Assembly: GCA_001695595.3 (NCBI GenBank)
Contig: MBPM02000019.1
Coordinates: 434,001 to 498,000, forward strand
Length of the DNA stretch: 64,000 nt
Reading direction: 5' to 3'
DNA from: Plasmopara viticola
Taxonomy: Eukaryota > Oomycota > Peronosporomycetes > Peronosporales > Peronosporaceae
The position numbers and the translations under genes are program-made. Each line of letters begins with the position of its first letter. Position 1 is the stretch's first letter. Positions 20,318 through 32,300 of the stretch are shown one piece after another. The notes beneath the pieces were generated by a model, which saw nothing but the letters and a program-made list of their open reading frames with translations, was not told the DNA's origin and made no database searches.

Positions 20318-23300
20318 TCATTGCTCGTCAACTTTGTCGGGGTGTCCAGTCAAGTGTGTTGCTGCTCGAATCAGACTAAGTTGCTGCAGCTTGATAGGGA
20401 TCTTACATACGGGACAGGAAGTGAATCCGTTTTTTTCCATCTACGTTTGACACAAAAGTCAGTGTTAAACACTTGATTAAATAGACCATTTGTTTGATTA
20501 GCAATTCGCTCTCATTACCTTTTTCCAGCAAAATTGACAACAGATATGACCACACAATGGAGAGGCAAACGCTTTACGTGTAATGTCATAGCAAACAAAG
20601 CACTGCGGATCCTTCACGACAGCTCCAGTTGTCGCAGGTCTGTCCTGAGTTTTTCGTTTCTTTTGTTGTAGCCCTTCGAAGTACATCGACATGTCTGCAG
20701 GCCGCCCTGGAGCTGACATTCTCTGATATTTCGCATCCACTGACACTAACAACCCGTGGTGTCTGGCTTCTTTAATGAAACGGCTACCCATTTTACCACT
20801 TAATACTGTTGGCATCAAGTCCAGAAGCTCTCTACACGCCGGGTCGCGCAACAACAAGCAAATTTTTCTGATTACAGCATCCACATCGTCCCCCGCATGA
20901 AGCTGCCGGATATAGCTGTACAGCTTTAGCACATCTGACGCGTCAAGGACTCTTCTTGCCACTGCAGGAAACTCGACTACAGACATCTCGCCGCTTTCTC
21001 CATTGAAAAATGCACTTTTGATGTCTTGCTTCTCTCCGAACAGCTGCTTAGCATCGTGCCACGACTGTGCGCTATTGCTGTCGGTTAGTTTATTGCTACC
21101 GGTAGAGCCTGCACTATTAATAATTGGCTTTGGCGCCGTAAAGGGGCGAGAAATCGACGACGTCATGTCTACCATTGCTGACTTCGAATTGGACATCAAC
21201 AACGACCCCAGCGAGCGTTTCTGAGGTGCAAGAGGTCTCAAATTCGTAGAATTTGTAAGAGTTTTATTAGATTCTAAATGAAAAAGTCATTACAGTTATA
21301 TCAGTGAAATAGACGCCAGAAATATCGCAGCAGAGTTACCTGACGTTTTGGACGAGACTGCTACAGATCGAAGTAGTTGCGGGTTTACATAAGTCTGGCC
21401 ATCTCCAATTGCTGTTTGTAAATTTGATTCTAGATACGGCAACGCACTTGGCTGTTGGCCACTTCCTTCTAATTCACTATTCGATTGTCCATTGCGCGAT
21501 TTTGCCACCCCGATATTGGATAAATCAATCGAATTTATGATCGTTTCTGATGATTTTGGTACAACCCTTGACATATTGGTCTTGAAGAAACGAGTTAAGC
21601 CAATGTGCGCTTCACCTGCAAACCATTATACACTTGTGAAATGCAATCTACACAAATAATGTTTACGGCACTAACCATATCCGCTGCACGTGTGGCAGTA
21701 GGGCTGCAACCACTTCGATAGGCACTCATGTTGCTGCTTTAGAGCAAACCTCTCGTCTAGTAAGATGATTGCTCCGTAATCATGGCGGTGGCGGATCACA
21801 CGACCGATTGCTTGATTCACTGCTCGCGATGCTTGTTGGATATACCATGCATTTCCCGTTAATTTCTTGAGTAGTCATAAGCGTGGGCGTCAGTGACAGC
21901 ATCAAAATTTTCAAAGCATTAAAGTTTACCAAATCACCAAGTGGCACTACTGCTTCGTCCAATATGCTCTTTTTTAAAACAATTTTAGGATCTTTCGTCG
22001 GAGGGAAAGGTAGACCGGTGATGACCACCGCACGTCCTTTATCGTTCGAAAAGTCAATGCCTTCACTCACCTAAGCTCACGCAAACGAATGTTGTTAATA
22101 TGTTTGTAGCTATTCAACATAAAGTAACATACCTTTCCCCGACACACTGCGAAGAATACGGCGCCTTTCGGGTTGTCTGCGATAGCTTGATGGTATTCAT
22201 CTACCACTGCCCTAAAATCCACTCGCCCTCTAGGTTCCACAAATGTCTGTTTTTGCTGGACAATACGATTCCAAATTGATGGTCCGGATTCGCCTGATAC
22301 AGGCCGTTGCCACTTGTCAATGCTCTCTTCTAGAATAAAGTAAGATGGAAAGAAGACCAGCAGCCCGTGCGGTACAAGGCGAGAAAAATTTACTATCGTA
22401 TTGCCTAGCTCCAACAGGTACGCTTCTGTCGATCGGAAATTGTAGCTCGAATTCAGTCGCTTGCCAGTCACACCCGTGCCCACTACACCGACCCACACTT
22501 GGTCAGCATCGACAACGTGGCTATTCTCTAATCGCACCGAAAACTCGATGCCAAGTTCTTTGATGGTTGTATCCAGCGGAGAAAGGGTACCACTATGTCA
22601 GAAACAATTGCATCACTTGTTAAGCCGTTTACAAAGACAGAAAAAACAAAACAATACGAACCTGGTCAAAATGACGTTGTGAATATTGCTAGCGCAAATT
22701 TCACGAAACGCGATACCGGGGTGGAAGCACCAATAGTTGAATACCCGGGTTTTGTTTCTTTTATCGCTTTTAAAAAGCCGCCCATTGTTTGATGGTCTAC
22801 GGAACACAGAACGAGTTGATTGTGACTCGCCGTAATTTACAGTGAATCGCCTGATAAACTTCATCCATACCTTTCCCGAATCTCTTGGATATGAACTCGA
22901 TAATTCTGTGCCGCCTTTGAAAGCACAAGAATAAGAAAAGCACAAAAATAATGTTGATAATACACGCTTTACAACAAACCTTTAAGTGCTGTTCCTTGCT
23001 TCTGAAAACTGTGCCTAAAAACGAGAGCATCGTATCGAGTTTTGATGCAGCTCGTTGCGAGTCATCGCTACCGTGCGCCACCTCAATAATTTCTTCTATC
23101 ATGTTTAGGACAAGTGGGCACGTGTCGAAATTAACATTAAACTGCTCAAAAAATTCGAAAATGTACTGCCCAGGCTAGTATGGCATCGTTAGCAAATTCC
23201 AATCGGTCAAAGCCCCTTTAGCTCTGCTTACCTTTGTAAGCCCTCCGCTCGGAGACAATGGAAAACTGCTGAGACTTTTATCGATCTCCATGAACAAAGC

Positions 23301-24503
23301 TCGTAGTGTTTGGGTTGACTAGGAATGCACAATATTAGTATTTTTGATATACGAAAGCAAACGGCATTCTGCCGTACTCGTACCTCCATAGTCAAATTGC
23401 TACCCGCACTAAGTTGAATGCTGTTATTCATCAACCCTTTAATAAAAGTGTCAATTTCCGAAATACAGCCAGAGATATCGCTTGACGATAGCGCGTATGA
23501 TGCAGCATCGCTTGCAATCGATTCCTAAGTAGGCAGCATTGCTAAGCATCAATGTACTCGGCTACAAAGTTGTCAGCACGTACCTACCACATTGTGCGCC
23601 TCATCGAATATCAGAATCGAGTTGTCGATCGATATGCCAATGGAGCGACGCGCTAAGGGGTCAATAAGGTAATTGTAAGGCACAAATACAATTTCAGCTT
23701 CAGACAGCATATTTCTCGTTAGAAAAAACGGGCAAATCTGCACAAGTAGCGTGTCAACGTCATCTTTAATCATAATGTTGACAAATGCTAACCGTCTTCT
23801 CTTTCATTGACGACACGAGCTCCTCAATATCCATAATTGGCTGCACCTGCTTCTTTGATCGTTTTGCATAAGAATCAAAGCCCAGCTTGTACATACATCT
23901 ACAATAAAGAGAGTGACATTAAAAGCTTCGCCCAGTATTTACCTCACGTTTGTTATCTTACCTCCTATCCTTGCATGTAGATCGACACGCGAGGTTCTGC
24001 CTTGTGCCTCGGAGCTTGGACACCTTTTCATTCACGCATAAATGCTCACGAGAGCCAAGCACCGCAATACTGGGGCAATAGGACGTATTCTTAAGCTCCT
24101 GTACTACCTGCTTCAACTGAGAGTGCGTTCTAGACGAGTAGATAATTCTCGGTAGCTGTGACGTCGAACCCTCCCCGTCGTTGTCGTAGCCTTCATAGGC
24201 CAGCGATGGACCCAAACTTTTCTTCGGTGCAAATGTCCTTGTCTCCATCTTCTTCTGAAGCTCTCGACGCCAGGCTAGCGTTGCGCACAGCAGACACAGC
24301 GTCTAGATAAAACAATATTAATACGATTATCATCGACTCAATGGCGCTTGATGGCGGACCTTGCCGGTGCCTGTGGGGCTTTCGAGAATAGCATTTTGCT
24401 TGGACGTAAGTGCTAGAAGCACCTTTTCCATATAAATAAGCTGCGAGTCATAAGGCGGGAATGGAAATTCCACGGGGATGCCGCAGATCTCGAGCGACAC
24501 CAT
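20318..24503 (-). CDS. RTEL1: RTEL1-type Fe-S DEAH helicase with harmonin-like and RING domains
   Basis: A 15-exon gene encoding 1095 residues. Exons: 24503-24360, 24302-23962, 23898-23793, 23737-23588, 23524-23384, 23318-23232, 23174-22980, 22914-22871, 22796-22662, 22592-22133, 22070-21930, 21865-21676, 21615-21340, 21273-20519, 20440-20318. All introns run GT..AG and all phases agree. RTEL1 is a nuclear 5'-3' helicase that dismantles D-loops, T-loops and G-quadruplexes in telomere maintenance and recombination control. Visible: Q-like FPFPPYDSQ; Walker A SPTGTGKT (residues 42-49) split by intron 1; four iron-sulfur cysteines C137, C154, C163, C199, spaced as in human RTEL1; DEAH (242-245); [22 protein letters not shown]; motif [12 protein letters not shown] helical harmonin-like segment lies at about 919-977, and a C3HC4 RING ([17 protein letters not shown]) at about 1028-1067. 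A RING at the C-terminus is also known in animal RTEL1. Intron 1 has the unusual donor GTCCGC. Confidence 0.9.
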
Positions 24504-24584
24504 GGCGGCAACACTTTCGTAATTGTTGCAGTTAGGTGCGCCACACTAACTAGTGCTTCCACATTAAGCAATACTTCAAGAAGC
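24504..24584. promoter_or_regulatory. 81-bp bidirectional promoter between RTEL1 and the LYR/TPR gene
   Basis: Only 81 bp separate the start codons of two divergent genes (24503 minus, 24585 plus). Both 5' UTRs and both promoters must fit in this space or overlap the genes. I see no clear TATA box or oomycete initiator match here. Confidence 0.6.
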
Positions 24585-25499
24585 ATGTCCTCGAAGCTCG
24601 TGGTGGCGCTCTACCGCTCGCTCTTGCGCAGCGCCAAGGTGTTGGACGGTCACAATGCCTTCAAGGCACTTTTGCCGCGTGTAGTGGAGTGGCAGAAACA
24701 TGTTAAATGGCGTGACTTCTTTACTTCTGGATCTTCCTGTGTTGATGCTCTGCGCACCGAGTTTCGGGAGCCTCGACTTGCGAGCGAATTTAGCCACGCG
24801 ATAGATGAAGCGCTTTCTATTCATAAGATGGTTTTGGAGCGTGTAGAATTACTTTACAGTGATGAAGGCAGCAACCAGCTGCTTCAATTTGCCGACTTGC
24901 CCCATCTAATCACTTTTGACGAGAAGTATGAGTTGGAGAAGCGACAGCTTTCGGAAAAGGATGCTGAGGCACTTAATGGGGCGCTTGAGCTAATCCAAAG
25001 CGCATCGTGTCTACTAACTAGTGAGGAGATGGACACAAACGACAAAAAAAGACTAGCTAAGGCTTATTACGCCGAGTCAATAAAGTTATTTGAGACAGCA
25101 GACGCTCATGCTTACTTGGGCTGGCATTTGTACTCTGACGGTTTTGTTGAGGAGGCTGTGACCGAATGTCAGCGGGCGATTCAAATGGACCCGGCGTTTG
25201 GCAATCCATACAATGATTTAGGGCTAATTCGAGTGAAGAGTGGCAAGAAAGATGAGGCGTTTGATTTGTTTCAGAAAGCGAAGACTGCCCCTCGTAATGA
25301 CGTAAGACATTATGCTTGTCAGAATCTTGCAGCCTTAAATTTGGAAGAGAATCGTGTGAATCTGGCGCTGCATCAGTACATTGAATCTTTGTATTGGATG
25401 CAGCCAAATGACAAGCAGAGAAACTTAATCCGCAACACTGTCACCGATATGGGAAATGTTTTGGTCTTGCTGTCAAAGATCAAGAAATCTACATCATAG
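24585..25499 (+). CDS. LYR-motif protein with TPR domain
   Basis: 304 residues, uninterrupted. The N-terminus (residues about 6-20) contains ALYRSLLRSAKVLD, which fits the LYR signature of the Complex1_LYR family (L-Y-R followed by basic residues). Those proteins act in mitochondria in Fe-S delivery and respiratory complex assembly. From about residue 150 helical repeats follow, with two clear TPRs: AYLGWHLYSDGFVEEAVTEC..AIQMDP (about 173-202) and PYNDLGLIRVKSGKKDEAFD (about 207-236). The next segment looks like a weaker third repeat. TPRs bind peptides and serve as scaffolds. The start is the first ATG in the frame, directly after the 81-bp divergent promoter. A mitochondrial assembly role is inferred from the LYR motif. 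A cytosolic TPR adaptor with a chance LYR is possible. Confidence 0.75.
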   Translation: MSSKLVVALYRSLLRSAKVLDGHNAFKALLPRVVEWQKHVKWRDFFTSGSSCVDALRTEFREPRLASEFSHAIDEALSIHKMVLERVELLYSDEGSNQLLQFADLPHLITFDEKYELEKRQLSEKDAEALNGALELIQSASCLLTSEEMDTNDKKRLAKAYYAESIKLFETADAHAYLGWHLYSDGFVEEAVTECQRAIQMDPAFGNPYNDLGLIRVKSGKKDEAFDLFQKAKTAPRNDVRHYACQNLAALNLEENRVNLALHQYIESLYWMQPNDKQRNLIRNTVTDMGNVLVLLSKIKKSTS

Positions 25500-25619
25500 G
25501 CAATGCGCGTAGCGAGTAAGAATTTATGATATATGATGAAAACGGTATGATATATATAATAGCTAAATTAAACGCCGACCATTTTCAATAGTTACTAGCA
25601 TTCCGCTCTGGACACTACA

Positions 25620-26310
25620 AGCAGCTCACAAAGAATGTGCGCCTTTTTGTCGACAGTGAGCATGAAACCTGGGGAGGACGTCATTAAACCGTAATGCGTA
25701 CGAGTTACCCTATGGGGCTGCAGACCTTCCGAAGCAACGGGCACCAAGGTGCGCAAAATTGTCATGATACATCACCTGTAGCATTGTTGAAGGTGGTTCG
25801 CGAGTGGCAGACAAAAGGTATGGGGTGTTCTCTTAGATATGTGGATAATACACAAACATAGATGGCCAGCTTTATCAAAGCATTTGTACAAACGTCATTT
25901 TGTTTGAAAGCGTGCAGTACTAGGTCGTTAAAGGGATTAACTTGGCATATGTTACCACTCTGGCGATGGGCAATACCGAAACACGACGCTTATCGAGCCA
26001 TACTGCCTTCTTTCATTTCTCTCCGTATTACGTTAAGACGTATATCAAAGCCGAGGGACCAATCCGTGCTCGCAAAAACTATTGATTGCTCTCACATACA
26101 AAGTCTCTTTTCAAGTCTCACATTGTACGACGTGCAATGTAAGCAACGTCTTATCGTGGGGTCCCTTACGACTTATCTTCGATACATCTGAGTCACCAAC
26201 AGCAGAAACTGCAGTCATCCAAAATTTGTTAGAGCTTCTACATCTCGCATACTCAATTCAAATTGTTTTTGTGGACAAAAACGACGAAGAGGCCGCTGCA
26301 ACGTAAGCGA
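25620..26310 (+). pseudogene. Unassigned open-frame fragments, possible decayed gene
   Basis: Several overlapping short frames look more protein-like than the DNA around them. Examples are the piece at about 25695-25855 containing VALLKVVREWQTKG and the one at 26082-26306 containing NLLELLHLAYSIQIVFVDKN. No single frame is open throughout and I recognise no family. It may be a decayed gene or a multi-exon gene I cannot assemble. Confidence 0.25.
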
Positions 26311-29300
26311 TGGTGAAAATATAATTTTCTCAGTATATTCTTTAATGCGCCTAAAATTTCGCCAGATTGACTGGCGATTGCATCCTGCAATGCCAAATTG
26401 ATGCAATAAATCATATTTTCTCACATTTAAAATAGAATTCACATTCTTTCACTCCGGACCTTCATAATGTTGTGTAATGCTTAGAAAAAGGGGGACGAAA
26501 AATAACCTGATAAAAAGCATGTGATATTATAGAAATACGGCTTTAGATCAAATTGATATAAATGAATCTTTAAAACCATATATTTTTAATAAGGAATCTA
26601 AAATTGATATGAAAAAAAAAACCGAACTGATGGGTCAGCAACCTTCAACCGCCTTTTTGTATTGATAAAAGCGTAAGAATCAATCAGGTTCGCATACTGT
26701 CAACGTTATTGCGTCAATAATTTGATTGTCTTTATCATTAACTACTTTAATTTTTGAATAATATATCTGTTCTTCTTTAAAGTTTATCTAGTTTTTATTG
26801 TTCTTTTACCGGTAAATTCTTTACCTTCGGAGTGAGCCTTATTTCAGTAAAGAAACCTAATAAGATAAAAGTAGGCGTCCTTAAAAGTAATTTTGGAAGA
26901 TTATTAGCACGACGGTTTTTGTATCCGTTTAAGATATTGCCTCAGTGTCCCAACAAACGTCAAGATCGCTTTTATCTTCGGGGGATGTATGCACCGCTCT
27001 AATAAGAACTAGTCAAATAAAGTTTGCCCGCTAACGTGCGCTCAGGAAGACCAATTTATGGGCCGAACCATATCGGCTGGGTGAAAAGCTGTTTAGACAA
27101 ACAAATCACCGGACAAGCAAAAAAATCGACTGAGAGCATTTGGTGCAACTCGACTTTGATAGAAATGCTGAAGCTGGGCTAGTCTTACAGCAACAATCGC
27201 GACTCATTGCTACAAGCGACAAATAGGCTGCTATACTATAAAATTGAGGCAAAAGATTCTGCTAATTGCTGCTAAAGACTTTATTAGCATGTAAGTAATT
27301 AAAATAATTTCGGAGCTCTTATAGGACATTTCTATCTAGCCAGCGGCGCAAACAAATACTGGTGATTATATGAATTTTAATAATGTTTTAACCAGACACT
27401 TGGTTTAAATTTTGATCGATGCCACTCAGTTTTATACATTAAGCTAGCCTTCTTCAGCATTAGATGGCAAAGTCATAGCGAAAAAAAAGGAGACGTAGCC
27501 GCTTCGCACAGTATAACAGAGCCGTGGCCAACAGAAGCGGTATAAACGATACTTTGCCAAAATGTGAGTCCGAATTGCTTCATTCGAATTCCAGGATATT
27601 CATCACTCCATCATACGTGCAAAAGCTTGCGGTTTTTCAAGTGAAATGTAATATGGCACCTATCATTGTATACGCCATACATTACGAATAGAATGTGGTT
27701 TGACAGTCGCGTTCGGCTGATTCGGTTCGACTATGATAGACAACGTTTTGTTTGCCTTTTCGTGGCCTTCAAGTTTCTGATGTTCTAGCGGCATATACGC
27801 AAATATAAAAAGCCGTAAGGCATATTCAAATTAATCGCATGTAGTTCCGAATGCCAGCAACTACAATTTGTTGCCAGTTTTTAAAATCAGACAAATAAAC
27901 CGGATGCTCTCATAAAGGTTGCCTTCCTATGATTTGCGTGACATTAGAGTCAAAACCTCTGTTGACGGCTTCTACCAGGTTGTTTATTATTGGAAAAATC
28001 ATTAAGTGATCACAAACAGCAATTCTAACAGTTTAGAATGTCCTTTTCGTATCATCATAACATTTGGCAAAGCAACCAGCACACGACTCTTAATCAAGTC
28101 CGACAGCTTTCCGCAAGACTGAGATCTAAAGCTTGCTTTGATGGTGTGTTGTATCTATTTTTAAACACTGCGAACCTAAATATTTTATATCAATCAAACG
28201 TATCAAATTTAGGTACAAATACTATATATACACGAAACGCAAGTGCTGTGGCACTGGCTTGGCATGCCCCGGATCGATACTGCTAAACATTTCTCACACA
28301 GCTGGTGGAAGATTGATGCATATCTCATAATCATTAATCAATAGATTGTTATAAAATTTCTTTTTTTTCTGGTGCGTATTCTCTTTTACCTTTCTACACA
28401 TCCTTGTTCTTTTCTTTGTGAAACATGTACTTTTCTAGCAGGGCCATTACTCCATCTTATACCATCTTTACAGAGAAAGAATATGTGCTCACGCATGAAT
28501 AATTGCTCTTCTTAATCTGGCTGCTCGGTCGCAAACCGTGGTGAATCTCAATCGAATCGTTCAATTTTTGAGCTGCACCACCTTTGCGATCTAGACGCGT
28601 ACTGGATTGATAGAATTTTTTGTCCGGTCATTCAGCTCCTCCGTGGTCTGGCAGGCTCAGACGGGTTAATCTTTCATCTGCTTTATTGTACTCTCGGGGA
28701 ATCAGCCTAAACGTGGTCGACAAACGGCTCGATCAATGCGTCAATTTTATCCTCAGACTTGTTTATGCTATCTTTGGCAGCCTTGGGAACTAAAATATGA
28801 CATTTGACATAGCTTTGCGACATTTAAGCATGCACAATCCCCGCTTTGCCATCTTCAGATATGTACGATTGCCGACGCTCGTGTTTTCTGAATCCATCTC
28901 TTGCACTTGGACTCTTAAACATCATATGCGTTTGGTACTATCCATGGTGGCCTCGCACGTAGCAGCACTTAAATGCATTGGATGAAGGTGACGATAATAT
29001 TGACGTGTCTCTCGTACAACGCTCCACCTTTATATGGGTCTCACTAATTTAACACATTGTAGACCGAAACAGTTTTCGACTTAAACCATAAAGTCCATGC
29101 TAAGAACTGCGTCTTGACCTGCCATTTTTCATTGAAATTTATAAGAATACGTCAGGGCTTTAGTCGTAAAGACTTTTATTTGCTGTGGTTGTTGGTCTCG
29201 TACTTAAGGTCTTGAATACCATCATGCACTTATTTCTTTTCTACCAAACAAAAAGCTACTCGATTGTCGCTATTAAAGTGCGGCGCGGCGATCTTAATAT

Positions 29301-32300
29301 AAATATAATATTTAGACTGGATTTAGCCTGTTTTTTAAAGCTTGGCACAACCGACATTGTAAGATGTGCTTAAATTTTGACAATACTTGATTGCTTTGAA
29401 AAGAGATCATTGCTTGCGCATTGCCTCGACGTCGACACTTCATTCATCGCATGATTGCTCGGTGTGGATGGCAAGACAAAGTCGTTTAATGTCTTAAATA
29501 ATGGTCCACGTACTTACAATACTGATCAGAGATTTTGGGCCTTACGCACAGTTTGGCTGTCGTGGCTACGTCGTTGGGACGGTGTATATAATTTGTGGCT
29601 CCCTCATGTTCCTCAAGAGCTGATATATTGCAGTCTTGAAGCTCGTTTGCCAACCAAGTCCGTGGCTCTAAAATTTGCCAGGGCTTGGCATTATCTTCAA
29701 AAGCTCCTGGGCATTGCCGCCTGAGCTGCATTTGTTGGAGTATGATCTTGATGTTGAAGTATATGGATTGCTGTGATAATTCGCTCTAGGAGCTTCTAAT
29801 TCGACTTGAGTTTTTGTAATCATTGGGCAGTGAAGTATTATTTTCCATTAATATCGACAAATTGAAGCGTTTTGATCAGTATGTCAACAACGATCCTATC
29901 AATCGTCTTCATCGCTGGCTGGTCTTTATTCCTTTGTGCTTGAAACTACACGAACAACAATGATTGCTTCTGTGCCAAAGGAGGCACCTGCATCGTAGGC
30001 GGCGGCTCTAATTACAAGAAGGCACTTAGCTAAAATGGCGTTAAATGCTTCACCCACTCCACCACGGCGGAAAATGCGTGTGAATCGTTTTGCTTTGCCT
30101 TATGGTGGGCATACTTCTTTTTCTACACACGGTTAATATTACAAGACGCGTTCCGGTTTCTAGAACAAACTATCGCGTACCATTATGCCAACTAGCGAGA
30201 TGGAGCTTAGCAAGATAATACTAAGACCGTAGCAAGCTAAACTTTAAATAGGAGGTGGCTTGTGGGTACGTCGAGTACTTTTGATTGCATGTTGGGAAAC
30301 GATTGGAGTAGCTCCATTCCTGCGCTTGTAGTATAATCCTCTAGTGTCTGGTTGGTTCTATGCTGAAACTGGAACATCTCGGAGGCGATGCGAGTGTAAT
30401 GTTTTGGTATTACCATGATCTTAATATTGTCTTAAATGGGCCTCTATGACCCCAAAGTCTTATGAAAATATGTTGTCATAGTATGCTTCAGCAAAGCCCG
30501 TAACAGACAAATTTCTGTGGAGCGAAGCAGATAACGTAGGCGTCCAACAGCCCTTGTAACATTTTTTGCATCACAAGCCCCTCAAAACACACCGCTAGGC
30601 GCACTGACTACCGTAAGCGATTCACCTTTACTGACTACAGTTTACTATGCAAGGTGTACTACACCATGTTCTAACTCAACACGTTCTTATATTGATATCG
30701 GTTTCGATGTCAGTACCTGTGCACCATTTAGCTTATTGTGATGTGAACTATGCACTGATTTTTTTGTAATTGATAAGGCAATCGCAAGCAAAGGACTTTG
30801 TCTTTCGTATGATGATAGCCTTTGCCTTCTCGGTAGAGATAATCTCAACGAAGTTGCATTGCTTGCATCTTTCTCGTGAAGGGGTTCTTACAGTGTCAAT
30901 CCCGCTTCTTACTTATCTATCAAGCCCAAGTTTTGGTGGTGCGTCTCTAGCCACCACATTTAGAAACTAAGATAATAGAGAAAAAGCAATTTGTTGGGTC
31001 TCTTCAGAATATCTAAGTTCAGATAGAGAGATCATTTTCAGACACGCTTGAAAATGGATGCATTTAAAAGCTTTTGGACGAGTTCGAAAGTAAAAAAAAT
31101 ATCACTTCTGATTTATCTCCGATTACATCTCAATCAATACCTTGAAGGCATTGAACTTTGTGGAGCTCAGTAGCTCGGATAGCTCTGGTTTCATCTTTAT
31201 TTAGAGTGTCTGGCGTGACAAAACTACCAAATACAATACCCTCCTGATCGAAAAAAACTTTTACTTCTCACTCTAAGCGATACTGCCTCCTTGGGGCTTA
31301 GATAGGTCAAGCTCCACAAGAAGTATAGTCAAAGAGTTCATCCTGAGTCATTGACTCAACTTCATACTATACGACAGATTATAGAGGATTTTAATTACAA
31401 ATTGGGGTCGTTTGCGGCACTTAAAAATCAGTTTTGGACATCCCGACCTCTGCTTTGTAGAGCTAAATGACTCGCTATTTCAAATGCCATATCAACCAAT
31501 CTGATAACACACTAAGTTTCAGCTTTCTTAGCAGCCATTTCTGCCAGTGTCACTTTATTACCTGCGATTCGTAAAGCTATGATTCGTACAGTTGTTATAA
31601 ATGCTTAATTATCCGCCAATGGAGATGACTAATTTGGATTTATCGACTGCCGAGGAACTATCAGCGCCTTCGACACCTTCCATATTGGTTTCGGACGTGC
31701 AACCACCATAGTCTCTTCCACAGAAGTCAAATGCAGAACAGAGCTTGAGATATGAACTCCATTGAAGAGAATCGTTTGACTGGCGTCGATGACTTTTCTC
31801 AGCCTACAAATACAAAATTCGTCAGGCTTTGCATAGACCAAACATAGTATCTCGCGTCATAGACAAGAGACAACATCGTCTCCAAGCTACAAATATATGT
31901 TCACTTTGGACTAAACGACATTCAAAGCCGTCCCATCAGATATATGAGTTTTTCTTTGAACCTCTGTAAATTTTCAGAAACAATTGCTTTGACATATCGC
32001 AATAGCTAGCTAGTGTGCAAAGTTTTACGGTCCTAGTATTTTAAGCCTTGAAAAGTCTACGTACACATGCGTCTACAACCAGCAGACTGTCGCTATTGTT
32101 TCTCTACCAATACTGTTAAGCTTTTTAAGATCAAAACTACCGTAATGTATGCTGAGTGTACATCTTACATAAGATAAGTCCTTCATCAAAAAGCACTCCA
32201 TCATTTGATGGATTTGCTTTTATAAGCATCTCTTTAGACATCTTGCGCAAATATGCTTTTTCCACTGCGATAGACTATGATTTGTTTCACAAAGCTAATG

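Noticed and set aside
29940..30110. Minus-strand peptide with GVGEAFNAILAKCLLVIRAA
   Set aside because: A short open stretch of about 50 codons without start, family match or neighbouring exons; likely chance.
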